Below are positions 1 through 10,869 of a stretch of 64,000 bases of DNA, piece after piece; within the stretch, counting starts at the first letter, position 1; the number at the start of each line of letters is the position of its first letter. The DNA comes from Cristatella mucedo. Its lineage: Eukaryota; Bryozoa; Phylactolaemata; Cristatellidae. The DNA lies in contig WPIO01000039.1 of the NCBI GenBank assembly GCA_009760855.2, positions 561,501 to 625,500 of the forward strand. Direction: 5' to 3'. Below the pieces are notes generated by a model that saw only the letters and a program-made list of their open reading frames with translations, made no database searches and was not told the DNA's origin. Made by a program: the position numbers and the translations under genes.

Positions 1-480
1 GCACCGCTTGAGCCCGTCACTTGGCTGAGGTGCCTCCAGTGCATCTTCGCTGTGCCTCCAGTGTATCCTCTAAGGGGTTTTCCGCTACTCTTCTTTTTTG
101 TCTTGCGGAAAGGAGTCGGCAAGGCTCCGCGCGAGAGTTTCGAGGCCAAGGATTTAACAGCCCCGCTCGACGGCGCCGGTGGCTCGCCGCCTGCTCGTGC
201 AGGTTTGCAAAGGACTCCTATCGTGCAAGCCACTAGGTATGGAAGTCGGACGACGGCAAAGAGCGAGCAGCGCCGGAAGCATGCAGTTCAACTTTGACCT
301 CTTTGCCGTTGAAGCAACGGATGGGTACGGATGGTGCCGAAAAGAAACCTCCCCGCGCCCTTGGCGCGGGCGCTGGTGAGCTACTTGCTCACGAAGATGA
401 CCTGTAGCTCGTGCTCAGCGGGTTCTTTCTCGACGAGCCAACTTGCAGAGCCTTGCTCACGCACGGTCGCACTCTTGACT
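1..480. other. GC-rich sequence with no gene recognised
   Basis: I see no BIR zinc-knuckle motif or other recognisable domain in any frame here. Short open frames exist, but they are what GC-rich DNA gives by chance. The minus-strand BIR exon at 1774-1670 needs a partner exon encoding C-x2-C and H-x6-C. I looked for it here and did not find it, so it probably lies left of the window. Confidence 0.4.
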
Positions 481-483
481 GCG

Positions 484-484
<1 letters not shown>

Positions 485-530
<46 letters not shown>

Positions 531-535
531 CCATT

Positions 536-572
<37 letters not shown>

Positions 573-632
573 CCATTCTCCCTCTCCCCCTCTCTCTCTC
601 CTACTCTCTCTTTCTCTCTTCGTGCGCGCATT
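485..632. repeat. (CT)n microsatellite, interrupted
   Basis: About 150 bases of mostly CT dinucleotide with short CCATTCTCC interruptions that recur in register, so the array itself was duplicated. The long Ser/Leu and Arg/Glu open frames across it are artefacts of the repeat. Confidence 0.95.
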
Positions 633-744
633 CTGCGACGCGTTCTCGGCAGCAGGAGTGCAGAAAAAAAGCAATTGTCACAAGTATTTAAGAGTTTGAG
701 AAATTCTGTGGTTTGTTTCCTTAGACAGTGTATGCCCAACGGCT

Positions 745-1200
745 ATTAATAATAATAATAATAATGTACTTGATAAAGCACCCTCAGAGAACTCAATCTC
801 TTTCTAGGCGCTTTACATTTGCTGCAAAGGGAAATGCAATTGAATGGTGAGTAAGATCATGCTTGAAAAACAAACAAAATGAATGACATGGTTAGGGGTG
901 ACATGCACAGGGTCAGCATGCAAATGTGGTTAGTGGCAGCATTCACAGTGTCAGCACGCATAAGCACGTGAAGGATGAATCACAGGGACCCACTAAATGC
1001 TGTGCTCAATAAGTGCCTTTTAATTTCTTTTTTTTAAATGTGGTCAGGTCAGGGGATGTTCTGACGCTGGTCGGGAGGGAGTTCCAGGCTTTGGGAGCAT
1101 ACGAACTAAATGCACGGTCTCCAAAGGATTTGAGGTTTGTACGAGGTATAGGTAAACAGTTAGTTTTCGAAATTTGGCATTTGGTTGGGCCGCACAAAAA
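745..1200 (-). mobile_element. LINE (CR1/L2-like), 5'-truncated 3' end
   Basis: On the minus strand the frame at 1197-1006 encodes the last part of the LINE ORF2 tail: [17 protein letters not shown] followed by A-W-N-S-L-P. After it comes the family's 3' UTR with the tail inverted repeat (GCGCC near one end, GGGTGC near the other), and then (ATT)n ending at about 745. The same peptide recurs in many copies across the window. This one is a 5'-truncated, dead insertion. Confidence 0.9.
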
Positions 1201-1669
1201 CCGAAGCCTGCTAATAGGCAGTCAGTCAGTTGTGCCTTACCAGCTGAGCCAAGTGGCGCTCAAGGCCAGTGAGCCTTAAGAGACTCGTACGCCATGGCCG
1301 GTTCGGGAAGCCAGTAAACCGTCCGTCGCAGTCGAATAGACTTCTCTACGCTACGGATATAGGCCTTGTTATCTTAAGTTATGACACAGCTCTTCGCTGC
1401 TACCACTTTCCGCTACTGTTGGCATACTTGCTTGCGTCGGCGCAGCACCCACGGGAGTCTCTGGCAATGGTTCCTAGGCTCAGGGCTTCATCCCTGTCTA
1501 CTCTTTCCCTGTCGGCTGGGACCAGCAACGTTGCGAGAGCTTAGTTTAAGGCCTGGTCACGTCCGGGGGGGGGGCCTCCACACCCCTTTTGCAATACGAC
1601 ACGGCCAGGCGCGCGAAAGCGCGGCGCACCCAAATGACGTTCTTTCACCGCCGAGCACCCGGTCGCTAC

Positions 1670-1774
1670 CTTCGTAATATAGTCCGGCGGCGGCCAGTTT
1701 CTCCGGACTCACGATGTGACCAACGGGCCAGTTGAAAAAAGTCGCCAATCTCTGATGCTCCTGCTTCATCAATC
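1670..1774 (-). CDS. IAP-like gene, exon encoding the N-terminal half of a BIR domain
   Basis: Read on the minus strand, this 105-nt exon gives G-L-M-K-Q-E-H-Q-R-L-A-T-F-F-N-W-P, and then [11 protein letters not shown]. This is the start of a BIR (Baculovirus IAP Repeat): the R-x-x-T/S-F-x-x-W-P opening and the A-A-x-G-[FL]-Y-Y helix. It closely resembles the plus-strand exons at 38974 and 59797. The donor is GAAG|GTAGCG. The acceptor is read as GCAG before 1774; an alternative AG five bases upstream would change the phase. With the chosen acceptor the exon is symmetric phase 1-1, like its relatives. The zinc-binding half should follow to the left and is not in the window. BIR proteins of this kind inhibit caspases or act in ubiquitin signalling. 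Whether this locus is functional is unknown. Confidence 0.75.
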
Positions 1775-2188
1775 CTGCTCTGTCAATCGCTAAGACGTAG
1801 CAAAATCAGCAGACGACATCGAAGGGGCAGCCGAAACCAACGCTGCCAATGCCCCGAAGTGCTACGGAAGGCATCTCGGAATAGAGCGCGCGTGCGTCGA
1901 CAGTTGAGCCGGCGAGCATTAGTCCCAACTTTGAAGCGCCATCATTAAAGCTTGCTTTCGCAGGGTAGAGTGACTCGTTGAATGGCGGCGGCGGCAAAGT
2001 CGCTCTTGCGCGCCCGACAGGGGCCTTCCTTTAGCAGGAGCCTCGCACGGTGCGCGAGCGCCGAGGCGATGGAGATGCGGCGGCGGCGGCCGTTCGTAGA
2101 GCGGCGCTGCACGCGAGCGAAGAGTTCGCCTTCTAAGGGATGGAGGCAGGGTGGAGGAGAGCTCCTGACGTCTCCGACGCCGACTGAC

Positions 2189-2365
2189 CAGAAGGTGGCG
2201 CTGTCCTCAGCGACGAGCTGCTGAAGGCGGGCGCAGCCGGACCCGGCGCGGTGAGAGTGCGTTGGGGGCACCATTCTCTGTGCTTCAGTCGGCTGTCGCC
2301 ATCCGTCGTGCTGCGAACCCGTACCGCAGAGTCGCAGAAAGGGCAGGCAACGTGGTCAGTCGAAC
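2189..2365 (-). CDS. IAP-like gene, exon encoding a degenerate zinc-binding half of a BIR
   Basis: On the minus strand the exon reads G-S-T-D-H-V-A-C-P-F-C-D-S-A-V, later H-R-E-W-C-P-Q-R, and then a Pro/Ala/Ser-rich tail ending P-P-S-G at a GTCAGT donor. The G-x-x-D-x-V-x-C-x-F-C start is a clear BIR zinc knuckle. The usual Trp seven residues after the second Cys is Arg. There is one extra residue before the His. The last zinc Cys, expected at H-x6-C, is Arg (CGC, one transition from TGC). The exon is 177 nt, phase 1-1, and lies upstream of the BIR exon at 1774-1670 in the same gene direction, so both probably belong to one gene. Its own N-terminal half was not found upstream. It could be a decayed pseudo-exon or a BIR that has lost zinc binding. 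Confidence 0.55.
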
Positions 2366-2970
2366 CTTCGCGTCGCAAGAAGCGCCGAGGTGAGATTATG
2401 CGCGCGCCTCGAGGCAGACTGAATAGGCGGCTCGCCTATGCCAGTTCAGAACGCAGCCGAGCCGAAAACGCCGAGTAATGGCTGCCGTCCAGCAGGTCGC
2501 TTAACGAACAATGAAGGAACGACTCTTCGGCCGCACTGGTGCGCCGGCCAGCCTGAGTCGGCACGTGGGCGCGGTACTAAAGCGGCGATGGTAGCGTGGG
2601 AATCGCACGTTTCAAACAGGGAAATGCAGATCTCACGCACGCTCATTACTTTTTTTTACGAGACGTTCTCTTAAGCTCGCTTAAAAACTGGGGCTCGCGG
2701 GTGGACTTCGTGAGACGCCTTAGTCGCGCTCCAGAGTGTGCGAGCGCGTGCGAGCGCGCGCGTTTGCTGGTTCGCGCGTGCACACCGCAGGCACTGCTGT
2801 GCGTTGCGGGCTTCGCAAGCCTGGCCATCTAGATTCAGCCGCGCATTCACTTGCTTCTTATCCATTAGGCTACAAGCCTTTCTAACTTCGCGTCGTGCGC
2901 TGTGACGCAGTGCGACTAGTGCCGCAGAGCGCCTCGTCTTTCGCCAATCTTGTCGTTCCGCGTGGAAAGA
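2366..2970. other. CpG-rich sequence upstream of the minus-strand BIR exons, no gene seen
   Basis: Moderately GC-rich, with several short shadow frames on both strands. No BIR N-terminal half or other domain was recognised. It ends where a LINE 3' end begins at about 2973. Confidence 0.4.
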
Positions 2971-2972
2971 AC

Positions 2973-3683
2973 CTGCGCTTTGTGACGTCCTGTCTTGACT
3001 TCTGTAACTCACTGCTTGCTGGCCTACCGGCATGTGCAATCAGGCGCTTACAGCTGGTGCAAAACTCTGCAGCTAAGCTTGTCTGCCGTGAGCGTTGCAG
3101 TTGCCACATCACACCACTTCTCGATGACCTTCACTGGCTACCAGTCAAGCAAAGAATCGACTTCAAGGTTTTGTCGCTCACTTTTAGGTCCATTCATTCT
3201 TTGGCTCCAGCCTACCTGTCAGATCTGCCCCACCAGACTAAGCATCGTACCACCCAATTTTTGGAATCTAGCTGTTTACCTATACCTCGTACAACCCTCG
3301 AATTCTTTGGAGACCGTGCATTTAATTCGTATGCTCCTAAAGCCTGGAACTCACTCCCCACTCGCATCACGACATCCCCTGACCTGACCACATTAAAAAA
3401 AGAAACTAAAAACGCATCTATTAATCACAGCATTTAGTGGGTCCCTTTTATTCATCCTTTATGTGCTCATGCGAGCTGACACTGTTGCATACTGCCACTA
3501 ACCACACTTGCATGCTGACCCTGTGCAAGTCACCCCTAACCATGTTATCCTTGTTTATCGAGCATGATACCACTAACTATTCGATCGTGTTTCCTTTGCA
3601 GCAAATGTAAAGCGCCTAGAAAGAGATTGAGTACTCGGAGGGCGCTTTATCAAGTGTATTATTATTATTATTATTATTACAAC
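2973..3683 (+). mobile_element. LINE (CR1/L2-like), 5'-truncated ORF2 tail plus 3' UTR
   Basis: The frame runs from [12 protein letters not shown] through [15 protein letters not shown] to A-W-N-S-L-P and a stop near 3437. This is the thumb and C-terminal region of a CR1/L2-type reverse transcriptase polyprotein. The 3' UTR ends with the inverted-repeat tail (AAAGCGCC ... GGCGCTTT) and (ATT)n at 3657-3680. Only the last quarter or so of the element is present. Confidence 0.92.
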
Positions 3684-3801
3684 TACCTTTCGTCACGACT
3701 GCGTGTATGTTGGCCAGTAACTTATCTCGTACACATTGAAACCCAGGATGGCATAAATTTGGTCGGCGAGGGCCTTATCTCCGGTGTAAGGCGCTTTCAC
3801 T

Positions 3802-3950
3802 TAATAATAATAATAATGATAATAATGCATTTGTATTGCGCCCTAAGAGAACTGAACCTCTTTTTAGGCACTTGATAGATGCTGTGTAGAAAGAATTACC
3901 AAATGAATGGTGGTAACATCCGCATGCAGCAGCCACACAGTGCCAACAGC
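3802..3950 (-). mobile_element. LINE 3' tail only
   Basis: (AAT)n at the left, followed by the reverse complement of the LINE tail hairpin (GCGCCCTAAGAGAACTGAACC). Only UTR sequence is present, so it could come from the LINE or from the SINE that shares this end. Confidence 0.75.
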
Positions 3951-4012
3951 TTCTGCCTCGCTAGCATCGAAACTGGCTATCATTCTCCATGAACTCTGTT
4001 GTTCAGGACAAC

Positions 4013-4135
4013 GATAAATAAAAATAACGTTATTCGTTTTTATAGCACCCTAAGAGAACTGAATCTTTATCCAGGCGCTTCACATACATCGCGGGGATCG
4101 AGTCCATGACCTCGGTCGTCTAAGGCAAGCTTTTT
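4013..4135 (-). mobile_element. SINE family B (tRNA-derived head, LINE-like tail)
   Basis: The left part is the reverse complement of the LINE tail (AGCACCCTAAGAGAACTGAAT). It joins directly to a B-box-like GGGATCGAGTCCATGACC sequence. The same head-tail junction occurs at 21447-21592, 21920-22075 and 58664-58815. Confidence 0.7.
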
Positions 4136-5057
4136 GCCTTTTTTTCCATAACATTACAGATACAGCAGTAGCAAAAGTCTGATCTTTAAATAAAATTGTT
4201 CTTATTTTTGAACAGATTTTATTTTGTACGTAATCACACATGTAAATCATGCTGTAATAAAAATCAACCAAATTATTACATAAAAGTGAAACGGTTCAGT
4301 ACTTGGTGTGTCCGCCCCTAGTTTCGATAGCCAGACAAATTCGTGAAGATGTGGTCTTGGTCAGTAGTTTTATGCACTAATACGCCACAGCCATGAATAC
4401 CTTTCCTGTGAATAACTTCAAGTAATATAAATGCAGGAGCCTTAAGTCCACCCCTTCAGTTTGGCTCTAGCTGCCAAAGCGGATACTTATCCGCCTCTTC
4501 CAGAGATTGCGTCACGAGGCTGCAAGCATCCTTAAAATGCACATTGCTCTGTCTGTGGCGAATATACCAAGACAAGGGCTAAGCAGTACTCCAGAAGAGC
4601 ACCCGTCTAGTACTCACCTCTTCCTCTGGCTCACCTCTTCATCACCTCTTCCTCTTCCTCTTCACCTCTCACCTCTCACTCACTTCTTCCGCTGGCTCAC
4701 CCAGCATACCTTAAGGTAGATCTTTCTGTCGAGTTATTCTCGTTCTATCTTTCAGAGATCTCGTTCTATCTTTCTGTCGAGCCTCAGGGTATGACAATTT
4801 TGACTGCCAGCTCATCGGACACTTCAAAATGGCAGCATTCCTGATGGCGGGCCTCCTCGGGTGTTTCTGCCTGGTTTCCCTGCTAATTGGCCATCGAGAC
4901 AGCAGGGACAGCCGTGCGCTTGTGGTCCACAGGTGGGAGCGGCGAAACCGGGCCGGCGTGACAAGCAAGAAGGTCAAGTGGGAGACGCCTGCGAACCGAT
5001 GAAAAAGTGCCACCAGTGCCACCACTGCACATCGAAATTGGTATACACTAACAGATG
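4136..5057. other. Unassigned, AT-rich then mixed, no gene
   Basis: AT-rich DNA followed by a pyrimidine-rich stretch (CTCACCTCTTC repeats, 4610-4700) and a small local repetition of GTTCTATCTTTC near 4740-4780. No coding exon was recognised. Confidence 0.5.
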
Positions 5058-5575
5058 ACCACTGCTCCAGATAAATTGCTGGAAACCTCCGAGTACTTTT
5101 GATATTTATCCCCTAAACGGCCTGAGGCAAAGGTCAGAATTGAGTGCAATAATTTTCCTAAGAAGCTCACTAAGAAGGAGAAACCGGCTTGAAACATCTC
5201 TTCGCAGCGGTTTGGGGCTTCGAAGCCAATCCAAAAGCAAAACCGATATAAAAAAGTAGGCTGATTTAACAACCTCTTCTTTATAGCGGTAGAAGAGCCT
5301 TCGTGGCTGTCACCACCGAAACAAGGGATCATCCGCTGCAGGAGTCGAACCCATGACCTGGGTCATGCAGAGCGAGCTCCCGGGCTAAGACCCAAGGGAG
5401 CTGGATGACGTAGAGCCGGTTGATTGAGACTTTGGTGTAGAGCTCCGACAGAATGGGCTTCCGGGTGTCCTTCAAAGCATCCCTGCAAAAAGGGACTGCA
5501 ATTCTGACCTTTGCCTCAGACCGTTTAGGGGATAAATATCAAAAGCACTCTGAGGTTTCCAGCAATTGGTCCAGA
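5058..5575. mobile_element. Foldback (inverted-repeat) element carrying a SINE
   Basis: The arms at about 5058-5145 and 5495-5575 are reverse complements of each other over roughly 80 bases with few mismatches; each contains TAGGGGATAAATATCAAAAG or its complement. The DNA between is mostly a SINE A copy. This could be a MITE/foldback transposon invaded by a SINE, or two oppositely oriented copies of another repeat. No transposase is present. Confidence 0.65.
5255..5425 (-). mobile_element. SINE family A (tRNA-derived)
   Basis: Reads on the minus strand. A B-box-like GGGTTCGACTCCTGC equivalent (seen on plus as GCAGGAGTCGAACCC) is followed by the family tail, which gives AGAAGAGCC and CTGATTTAACA on the plus strand. 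Compare 50690-50855 and 53135-53312. Confidence 0.75.
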
Positions 5576-8500
5576 TTCCTTGCATCCCTGCTCGTCCTGA
5601 TAAATTTCAAGAGAACTTTGGGGAGAACGAGCGGAAGGCGAGCAAGGCGAGTGCTTCTACAACGATTTACTTGATCGCGAGCGCAGCTACAGAGGACAGC
5701 ACAGCGACAATATGACGGGTGACTACACTTAGAGCTCCCGATTCGTGAAATGTGGTTTACAGTGGGATCGCAAGTCTAGAAAAAATATAATCACTTCTAA
5801 ATATTCCTCGGTCATTTCGTGGTATTAAAATTCATCTTTATTAAATCTTATATTTTATTTATTCGTTTTTTCAAAAAACATGCGCAGAAAAGCTAGTTTC
5901 TTTCGTTTTCTCTTTGAAAAATAAAAAAAATACACTATCCTGGTCACGAAGGCCAAGTCTTGGGAGTAATGGCCTTCTTTCTATAGTTGTGAGGCACATA
6001 CAATTAAGACAAACCTCTGATTATCTTGGAAAAACTCTCGTTACACTGTGCAATAAACCGCAGTACAACATACCAATTTTATAATTGTTATACGTAAATA
6101 TTAGGGCAGTTGTGATTGCTGCTAACCGTCAATTATAATGGAAGCGTTCTTCGAGTTCTCTTGTTGGCTATCGATTGGCGCCGCAATTCCGAGACAATGT
6201 AAATACTAGTTGGCTTGCTAAAGGTCCGAGATTTTTATGCAGACTAGGCGTAAATAGACAAGTCGGTATTTTCTTGGCGTCTGCGTGCTAACCCAGACGG
6301 GTACTACTACCTCGGCTAATTCAAATCTACTACAGGCTGGCCAAAGTACGAATGCTTCCGCTTAATTAAAAAACATGGACGCGTGCATGTCTTGGCGGTA
6401 AAAGTTCATTGGAGCTAGGACCATTCGATTAATTCGGTGAATTTCCATGTGCAGCTAAAACTGAGGAGACATAGGCTATCCCAGCTTTTTAACATCAAAA
6501 CGAAAACAAAAACTTGACTAACAGCAGGAAAACTCGATGGGTCTACTGCTTTCAATCACAAAGCTAAGAAAATATAAAGGTTTTAATGAAATGCATACAT
6601 TCAGCTTGCAGTTGAGCTATGGTGGAACTTAAGTACGGCAGGGACGAGCTTCCTGACGCGGTAATAGTTGGTATACCGTATGCGATCTCTGGGTTACATC
6701 CTTGCTGAAACTAGTAGACGAGACTTAGAGATGATAACCAAAAAGATATGCACTAATTAAATAAAATTCCCAAATAGCCTGAAAAGGGCTAACAAAGCAT
6801 TGTGGTAAAATTTAGAATAAAATACCTTGGCTATAATGAGCCATACGAAGACTTCCTTCTGCTACAGTGACGATTCTGAAAGCAATAAAGAAGAGGCGTA
6901 CGACGTCAGGGCGTCGTCTGTAATAGAGATATTAGCGAGCGTTTGGTTTCGGTGCAAAATCCAATTCGCGCACAGAGCAGCGGTCACGGACCTTGGTGTG
7001 CACGCAGTTGGCCATAAATAGAAAAACAGACGACGCGCCGATTTGTAACGCGCGTATTTTGTGCGCAGAGTTTTTAGTTTTAGTCAAAAAATGCGCTGAC
7101 GTCTAACGTTTTCCTTTCTTATGATAAAGTGTCTGCACCGCCGCGGGAAAGCTATAGAATAGGCATACATGCGAAAACAACGCGCGTAGTCGTGCGCGCA
7201 TATACGCGCATGCGCGCTCGCTCGCTCGCTCGCGCGCGGTAATGACTCTGGCGGTGCGAGTTATAACAATGCTGAGTGTGAACTGTATTAAGGATGAGCG
7301 CTAAATTAATAAAACGAAAATATAAGCTAAAGTAATATAGCAAGCATTCGCTGGAGGCTGAGACTACAAGAAGGTTGTTGCACGAGGTATTCAGTATAAA
7401 GTAGGCGTCGTACAGAACCCGCTCGACTAAATGCTTGAAATTAAAGGCGAGACTCTGCTTCATTAAAGGTACGCGGAAAGAAACTTATTTGCCTTATAAC
7501 AACAGAAGATGCTGCCGCTATGACTGGAACTTTAGTGCTTGAGTCACGCTGCTTACCATGTTTGCCCACTGAACTTCTCTTGGTACGTTCCGATTAGCTT
7601 TGCATGTGCGCCTGAGCATGAACCAGTCCATGGTGCCAATGGTCTTATTAACCAGTGGCCATGGTAGTGACTTCCTGTTTGCTTCAGATTGCTGATAAGC
7701 ACGATATTTTTGTTTATGCATGCTTGGCACGGCACATGTCACCAATCCCACGGGTATTAAGTCTGTTGCAGCGAGCTACAAGGCACCAGGGCAGCGATTA
7801 AGTTGTCTTGGAGAGGTTTCCACGCCTTCTATTATAGTGATGTTACTGTTATATTGTTTTCCAATGTTGTTCCGGCCAGCGATTTTCATGAATCCTTACA
7901 GTGAAGTACATGCTAGGTTCAGCAAAAGTTCGTATACTTTCGAAATCTTGATCTTTCGTCAATGTATTACGACACGTCGTCGATTATGATAATAGCAGTA
8001 ATATTAAGACACTTGCATAGCGCCCGAAGAGGACAAAAATTATTTGCTCTGCCTCAGATGAAGCGCTGTGAAACCGCAGGTCAAGCTGCATTATTTACAC
8101 GGAGCTTTATCAACTCCACATAGCGATTAACTTTACATGGCGCAGTGGACATTGTATATCCACAGTTTTTTTGCTTTGTTGTTGAAGTATTGAACGTGTT
8201 GATATACTTCTTACTCGAGAACTTTGCTGTCTACCAGTTCTAGGAATGTTCAGATGTAGATAATGTGGCGATATCTTCCACGAGTAGCAATTGAGTAGAT
8301 AGACTAAACTGCACATTTTTTGAGATTATGCTTGTGATATGCGCGGAGATCGGCGGACGGCAGATAAAGGCGTTCGAATGTCACAAATGAGAGCAGCACA
8401 GGTTCGTGCCTTTGACTGCGGCACAACAAATCTAAAGAAAGTCAGGCCCATCAGCTTGGAGTGCGTTAGGTTGTCCTCATGACAAAGAGCCTCGACGACT

Positions 8501-9223
8501 CGATTGCTTTCTCTCTTAAGTCTTCACATAGCAATTTGCATTTTACGGAAAGGAGCGAGTTGCGTGCGAGTCTAATGCAGACCGTCGAAGGATTTGCTGC
8601 TAATTATGCGCACGTACCGACGGTCCCGCTACAGCGACTAAAGTGAGACAGGTAACGACTAAGCACCGAATCCGGGCGGGTTCATTTAATGTAGGCCGCA
8701 TTCAGGAAAACGAGGCGTCGTGCGTCCGTTTTGGAGCCCTTGCATTACGCAGCAGCATAACGCAGGTAAACAGGTGCTCGCATCTATTGCACTTCGCACA
8801 CCAACTAGGCTTCTTGCAGATGAACTGACGCCTCTTTTTAAAAATTTTCAACCGGATTTCTTACCGTTTTGAAAGATCGGCAGACAGCGGCAGCAGCGTT
8901 CAGCTCAAGAATGAAGCCGGAACAGAACGCTCTGCGGTCTGCGGTGCGAGACGAGTGGCGCCGCGACAGCTCCGCGGACCGCCATGTTTTCAATTGTTTC
9001 TATATTACAGTTGTTGCGATAGCGCGTTTCCGCGTGCGTAGGCGCCGTGAATGCTTTTTTTTCTAGCCAGTCAAGATTGGGAATATGCTAAAGCGTGGTT
9101 GATAAGCAAAACAATAAGGACGCAGAGCCGCTGCGGTTGCAAGCAGACGAGCATTTTCCGCAAAAAGGGCAGCCGCTGGCTGGCAAAGGCGGCGGCGAGC
9201 TATCTAGGCAGAAGCCGTCCTGT
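5576..9223. other. Unassigned, mostly AT-rich, no gene recognised
   Basis: I found no BIR, RT, RING or other recognisable domain in six frames. Frames up to about 100 codons exist but show no motif or convincing splice context. A (CGCT)n/CG run at 7205-7240 is a small simple repeat. Confidence 0.45.
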
Positions 9224-9353
9224 GAGCACCCGAGGTAGAAGTGGCGACGACGCAGCGCTTCCTCCGTATGGGTAGAGCCCGTGCCGTCGAGCACCCGAGG
9301 TAGAAGTGGCGACGACGCAGCGCTTCCTCCGTATGGGTAGAGCCCGTGCCGTC
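9224..9353. repeat. Tandem duplication, 2 x 65 bp
   Basis: Two near-identical 65-base units start GAGCACCCGAGGTAGAAGTG at 9224 and 9289. The lack of divergence implies a recent local duplication. Confidence 0.95.
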
Positions 9354-10118
9354 TTGCTGCCATCCGTAAAAAACTCGACACGAGCCAGGGTGACGGTGCG
9401 TCCGATCTTAGACTGAGTTAGAAACAGTCCCTTTTGTAGAGTAGCTTTATAGGAAGCTTTCTAACGGATTGCTTGCCAAGAAACTCACTTAGTTTGCAGC
9501 TAGCTGGCCATCGTTAACAGTCACTTAAGGGATTGATGAACGCGGGTCGTATGAAAAAGGTTGTAATTTGTGCTACCAAAATTAATGGCTTACTAGTGCT
9601 CACTGCCCGTGAACTCGCTCCGCTGAGTCAGAGTAGAAATACAATACTGTGCATACATTTACACGTCCATTACACGTCACTCCCAAAAGTACTGGTCGCT
9701 CGCCGCCATCTTGCCCCGTGATTGACGGAATTTCTCGCTTTAATTATTAGTTCGTGCAAAGTAAGGCAAAGGGCAAGCACGGGGTGCCTCCCTACTGAAT
9801 CTGTAGCTGCTAGATACGGGTGGGTGCTGCCTCTTATAGATTCAGGTAGTATGTGCTTCTCTCTCTCTCTCTCGAGAGGAAACAGTTCACCACTACCTCT
9901 ACTAGGGCCTCGCCAGCAGTAATAGCAGGGCAGTAGCAGCCGCAACAGAGGGACTATGCGCTATTATAGATAGCTTTGATTTTCACCACTGGCTATAACG
10001 CTAGCAAGAGTGTCCCATCAAATTATATGAAAGCCTGAGAATACATGGTATAGAAACCTGCATTAACATATATATTCAAATAGTTTTCGACACGAAAACG
10101 CAAAAAATAAACTGCCAA
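9354..10118. other. Unassigned, no gene recognised
   Basis: No domain or splice-supported exon was seen. A short (CT)n run lies at 9860-9873. Confidence 0.45.
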
Positions 10119-10260
<142 letters not shown>

Positions 10261-10869
10261 TTAGGTATTTAGCATCGAAAAAGAATTTCGTTCGACGTGA
10301 TAAAAAGATATACCTGTACATATAGGTATATATATTAATCAGAAAATCAATCTACGCCAATGCGACGTCCGTGAGTGAGTGAGTCCGTTTGGCCGTCGAC
10401 GTAATTCGCCGACGTTGCGCTTACGTTTCGCCTTTTGCAGACGTCGTACCGCCCGCTCTTCCGACTCAGGTCGCTTTGATACGCGTTGAGCTAAACTCCA
10501 AGCACGGCGGCGATCGTCCCTTAGTGAACGGATAAAAACGGCCAGCCAACCCGTGAGTCACTGCACTTGATCATTGATGCAAAAATGCACTTAAACGCAC
10601 GGTTTTCAATTTTAAAATTGAATTTCTCCAAAACGCTTCGCGGACGGCGACGCTTTTCCCTCATTTTCTTTCGGTATAGATATACTGTCTCCTCCACTTA
10701 GGTGATTACCCGGAGAGAAATAGCTGGCCGACGTCCCTGGGCCTGAGGTCAAAATTCTGAAGTGACCTCACTGCCTTAGAGCTTAGCCTAGGCGGATAGG
10801 CGAAGCAAGTGCGAAAAAGCGAGCTACCATTTCGATGCTATCGTTAGGCTACTCATTAGTTGATACTGT
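10261..10869. other. Unassigned, no gene recognised
   Basis: Mixed composition with a GC-richer patch at 10360-10560. No coding or RNA feature supported. Confidence 0.4.

Noticed and set aside
485-632. Ser/Leu-rich and Arg/Glu-rich frames
   Set aside because: Produced by the (CT)n microsatellite.
5048-5674. Two frames sharing I-L-T-F-A-S-x-R-L-G-D-K, suggesting a duplicated gene
   Set aside because: The shared peptide comes from the two arms of an inverted repeat read on opposite strands.
9088-9381. Minus-strand frame with C-P-F-C-G-K resembling a BIR zinc knuckle
   Set aside because: No Trp at +7, no H-x6-C follows, and the rest is generated by the 65-bp tandem repeat.
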